A stretch of DNA of 34,814 nt from Bacteroidales bacterium. GTDB lineage: Bacteria; Bacteroidota; Bacteroidia; Bacteroidales; UBA1402. Where the stretch lies: assembly GCA_017446025.1 (NCBI GenBank), contig JAFSRR010000018.1, forward strand, positions 1 to 34,814. Direction: 5' to 3'. Below are positions 32,806-34,814 of this stretch, in pieces. Both the position numbers and the translations under genes were made by a program. The notes beneath the pieces were generated by a model. It worked only from the letters and a program-made list of their open reading frames with translations, was not told where the DNA came from and did not search any database. How positions within the stretch are numbered: position 1 is the stretch's first letter; each line of letters opens with the position of its first letter.

Positions 32806-32814
32806 CGCCCTCAC

Positions 32815-33342
32815 TCAGTCGGTGGCCGACTTGAGCTCAATTTTAAATACCAAGGTTGAATAGGCCGGTATCGTGGGCGTGGAATAGATATAGTCCATCG
32901 AACCGTAGCCCAGGTAATAGGGTATGTACACTTTCCACACCGAACCCACCGGCATGCGCTGCAATACATGGGTGAAACCCTCGATGGTGGTAGTGCCCAA
33001 GGCAAAGGAAAGACTCCCTTCATCAAACTGGCTGCCGTCGTAGAACCATCCGGTGTAAGACACCGTGACCGTCTGTCCGATGACCGGGATCGGCCCGTTG
33101 CCGCGGCTCAATTCCTGATAATAGATGCCGGTGGCCGGCTGGGCCTGATAGTCGACCCCTCTGTCGGCGGCCAGTTGCTCGTCGTTGATTTCCAGGGGAA
33201 CGATATTGGCGGAATCTTTCAGGGATGCCATGAATTTTTCGTTGTCCTGCCGCCAGCGACGCGACTCACCGTTTTCCAGACAGGAGGAGAGCAACAGGGC
33301 CAAAAGGCCTGAAAGCAGCAGTATGGATGTTTTTCTGTTCAT
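32815..33342 (-). CDS. FKBP-type peptidyl-prolyl isomerase lipoprotein
   Basis: Periplasmic or outer-membrane-anchored proline isomerase/chaperone of 175 aa. The N terminus MNRKTSILLLSGLLALLLSSC has a clean lipobox LSSC (Cys21). A linker (about 22-75) leads to the FKBP domain: VTVSYTGWFYDGSQFDEG, LQRMPVGSVWKVYIPYYLGYG and VFKIELKSA at the end, which are the standard FKBP strands and active-site aromatic residues. The ATG at 33342 was chosen since it gives the signal peptide; the frame continues upstream over the promoter. Divergent from the fucosidase gene. Confidence 0.93.
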   Translation of the reverse strand: MNRKTSILLLSGLLALLLSSCLENGESRRWRQDNEKFMASLKDSANIVPLEINDEQLAADRGVDYQAQPATGIYYQELSRGNGPIPVIGQTVTVSYTGWFYDGSQFDEGSLSFALGTTTIEGFTHVLQRMPVGSVWKVYIPYYLGYGSMDYIYSTPTIPAYSTLVFKIELKSATD

Positions 33343-33351
33343 CTTCAAAAT

Positions 33352-33386
33352 TTTGAAGCAAAGGTAGTGTTTTATTTGTATTTTTG
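33352..33386 (+). promoter_or_regulatory. Probable promoter of the GH95 gene
   Basis: TTTG (33352-33355), 23 bp, TATTTTTG (33379-33386). The -7 box is a full match, while the spacing is 2-3 bp longer than usual. Predicted start near 33393, leader about 34 nt. Confidence 0.5.
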
Positions 33387-33390
33387 CACA
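33359..33390 (-). promoter_or_regulatory. Promoter of the FKBP gene
   Basis: Minus-strand TGTG (33390-33387), 20 bp, TACCTTTG (33366-33359); -33 is 3 of 4. It overlaps the opposite GH95 promoter almost completely, so the two cannot be occupied together. Confidence 0.55.
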
Positions 33391-33426
33391 TCCAGTATCA
33401 TCACAGCAAACAAACACGCTCCAAAA

Positions 33427-34814
33427 ATGAGAATTTCACATTTCAAAAAACTGACACTTAGCGCGCTAACCATTTCTCTCCTGTCTTTTGCGGCCCAGGC
33501 AAACGACTTGCAACTGCGTTACGACCACCCGGCCGTCTATTGGGAAGAGGCGCTGCCCATCGGCAACGGCCGCATCGCCGGCATGGTTTACGGCCAACCC
33601 GCCGACGAAGAGATACAGCTCAACGAAGAGACCGTTTCGGCCGGTGCCCCCTACGAAAATCACAACCCCGAGGCCAAAGACGCCCTGGACGAAATCCGTC
33701 GCCTGATCTTTACCGGCAGCTATGCCGAGGCCCAGAACCTGGCCGGTGAAAAAATATTGTCGAAAAACGGTTTCGGCAAGCCCTACCAGACCGTCGGCAG
33801 CCTCCGGCTGCATTTCGACGGGCATGAGAACTACCAGGATTTCCAGCGTACACTCGACCTGAACCAGGCCGTGGCCACCACCACCTATACGGTCGATGGC
33901 GTCACCTACAAACGTGAAGCCTTCGCCTCCTTTGCCGACCAGCTCATCATCGTGCGCCTGACCGCCTCCCGGCCGGGCAGCCTCAACTTCTCGGCCCGCC
34001 TCACCTGCCCCCAGCAAGTGCAGCGCGAAGTCCCCGACAGCCGTCACCTGAGCATGGAGGGCATGACCCGCGGCAGCGGCAAGGGCGACAGTGACGGGCA
34101 AGAGCCCCGACTGCGTTTCCGCGCCGACCTGCAGCTCAAGACCAAGGCCGGCAGCGCCGTCCACACAGACTCCTCCCTGGTGGTCAAAGGCGCCACGGAA
34201 GCCATCATCTATGTGGCCATGGCCACCAATTTTGTCAACTACAAGGACATTTCGGCCGACCCCGTTCCACGCAACCAGGCCAGTCTGAAAAATGCCGGCA
34301 AACCCTATGCCAAAGCACTGGCCCAGCACACAGAGGCTTATCGCCGGCTGTTCGGCCGGGTCAGTCTGGACCTGGGACGCACCGCCCAGGCCGACAAGCC
34401 CACCAATGTACGGGTCAAAGAGTTTGCCACCAGTTTCGATCCGCAACTGGTCGAGCTGTATTTCCAATTTGGACGCTATCTGCTCATCAGCTGTTCGATG
34501 CCCGGCTGCCAGCCGGCCAACTTGCAGGGCAAGTGGAATGCCAGCCTCAACCCGGCCTGGTCGTGCCGCTATACGGTCAACATCAATACCGAAATGAACT
34601 ACTGGCCGGCCGAGATCTGCAACCTCAGCGAGACCCACGAACCCCTGGTGCAGATGGTCCGCGAACTGTCTGAGGCCGGTCGGGCCACCGCCCGTGAAAT
34701 GTACCGCAGCCGGGGCTGGTGCCTGCACCACAACACCGACCTGTGGCGCATGACCGGCGCCGTCGATCGCGCCTACTGCGGACCCTGGCCCACCAGCAAC
34801 GCCTGGCTGTGCCA
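33427..34814 (+). CDS. GH95 family glycoside hydrolase (alpha-L-fucosidase/galactosidase), 5' part
   Basis: Secreted or periplasmic exo-glycosidase cleaving alpha-1,2-fucose (or alpha-L-galactose) from host or plant glycans. The first 462 codons are in the window; the family is about 750-830 aa, so the gene runs off the right edge. Visible: signal peptide cut near LSFAAQA|ND (25), the N-terminal beta-domain motif WEEALPIGNGRIAGMVYG and IQLNEETV, and in the start of the catalytic barrel LQGKWNASLNPAW and VNINTEMNYWPAEICNLSE (384-402), whose Asn385/Asn387 match the two asparagines that activate water in the inverting GH95 mechanism. LHHNTDLWR follows. The general acid and Asp further downstream are not reached. 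No SusC/D genes are seen in the window. Confidence 0.92.
   Translation, partial: MRISHFKKLTLSALTISLLSFAAQANDLQLRYDHPAVYWEEALPIGNGRIAGMVYGQPADEEIQLNEETVSAGAPYENHNPEAKDALDEIRRLIFTGSYAEAQNLAGEKILSKNGFGKPYQTVGSLRLHFDGHENYQDFQRTLDLNQAVATTTYTVDGVTYKREAFASFADQLIIVRLTASRPGSLNFSARLTCPQQVQREVPDSRHLSMEGMTRGSGKGDSDGQEPRLRFRADLQLKTKAGSAVHTDSSLVVKGATEAIIYVAMATNFVNYKDISADPVPRNQASLKNAGKPYAKALAQHTEAYRRLFGRVSLDLGRTAQADKPTNVRVKEFATSFDPQLVELYFQFGRYLLISCSMPGCQPANLQGKWNASLNPAWSCRYTVNINTEMNYWPAEICNLSETHEPLVQMVRELSEAGRATAREMYRSRGWCLHHNTDLWRMTGAVDRAYCGPWPTSNAWLC

Noticed and set aside
1-34814. CRISPR arrays, tRNA or rRNA genes, riboswitches, defence islands
   Set aside because: No regularly spaced repeats, no cloverleaf-like sequence, no long structured leader and no recognisable defence nucleases were found on reading through both strands.

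Overview
The window is a gene-dense, GC-rich piece of a Bacteroidetes chromosome, most likely order Bacteroidales. Five things point there. At least seven intergenic sites carry the Bacteroidetes sigma-ABfr promoter pattern (TTTG, about 20 bp, TAnnTTTG), several with exact matches at 19-20 bp spacing. One secreted protease ends in a type IX secretion (T9SS) type A sorting domain. RNase H has an N-terminal viroplasmin-type domain. The sppA-lpxK-punA-thiL cluster and the frdC-frdA-frdB plus DUF4271 arrangement are typical of this phylum. A GH95 fucosidase suggests a gut or glycan-feeding lifestyle. Species cannot be fixed from the sequence alone.

Layout. 1-339 has no complete gene; it holds two divergent promoters, a 13-bp palindrome and, at the extreme left edge, a possible frameshifted gene start on the minus strand. 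340-5012 (+) is an operon sppA-lpxK-punA-thiL (envelope protease, lipid A kinase, purine salvage, thiamine kinase). 5073-6152 (+) is a PfkB sugar kinase with its own promoter and terminator. 6207-8598 is a divergent pair: a NikR-family repressor (-) and a TonB-dependent receptor (+). 14941 down to 8582 (-) is a long run: frdC-frdA-frdB (fumarate reductase), DUF4271 membrane protein, hemD, rnpA, yidD and tatD. 15093-17814 (+) holds a serine O-acetyltransferase, an rRNA methyltransferase and RNase H. xerD (-) faces it, and divergently from xerD runs aroQ, an O-methyltransferase, rbfA, a LolC/E permease and a T9SS protease (18778-23596). Then come a TPR lipoprotein, a phosphoribosyltransferase-like protein with a CodB permease, a minus-strand antiporter-lolD pair, a lamin-tail lipoprotein (-), asd (+), an FKBP lipoprotein (-) and a GH95 fucosidase (+) cut by the right edge.

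Most genes are core housekeeping functions. I found no CRISPR array, tRNA, rRNA, prophage or intact insertion sequence, and no clear multi-gene defence system. The strongest candidates for new biology are the NikR-like regulator that has lost three of the four nickel ligands next to a TonB receptor, and the unclassified phosphoribosyltransferase-like protein coupled to an NCS1 permease.
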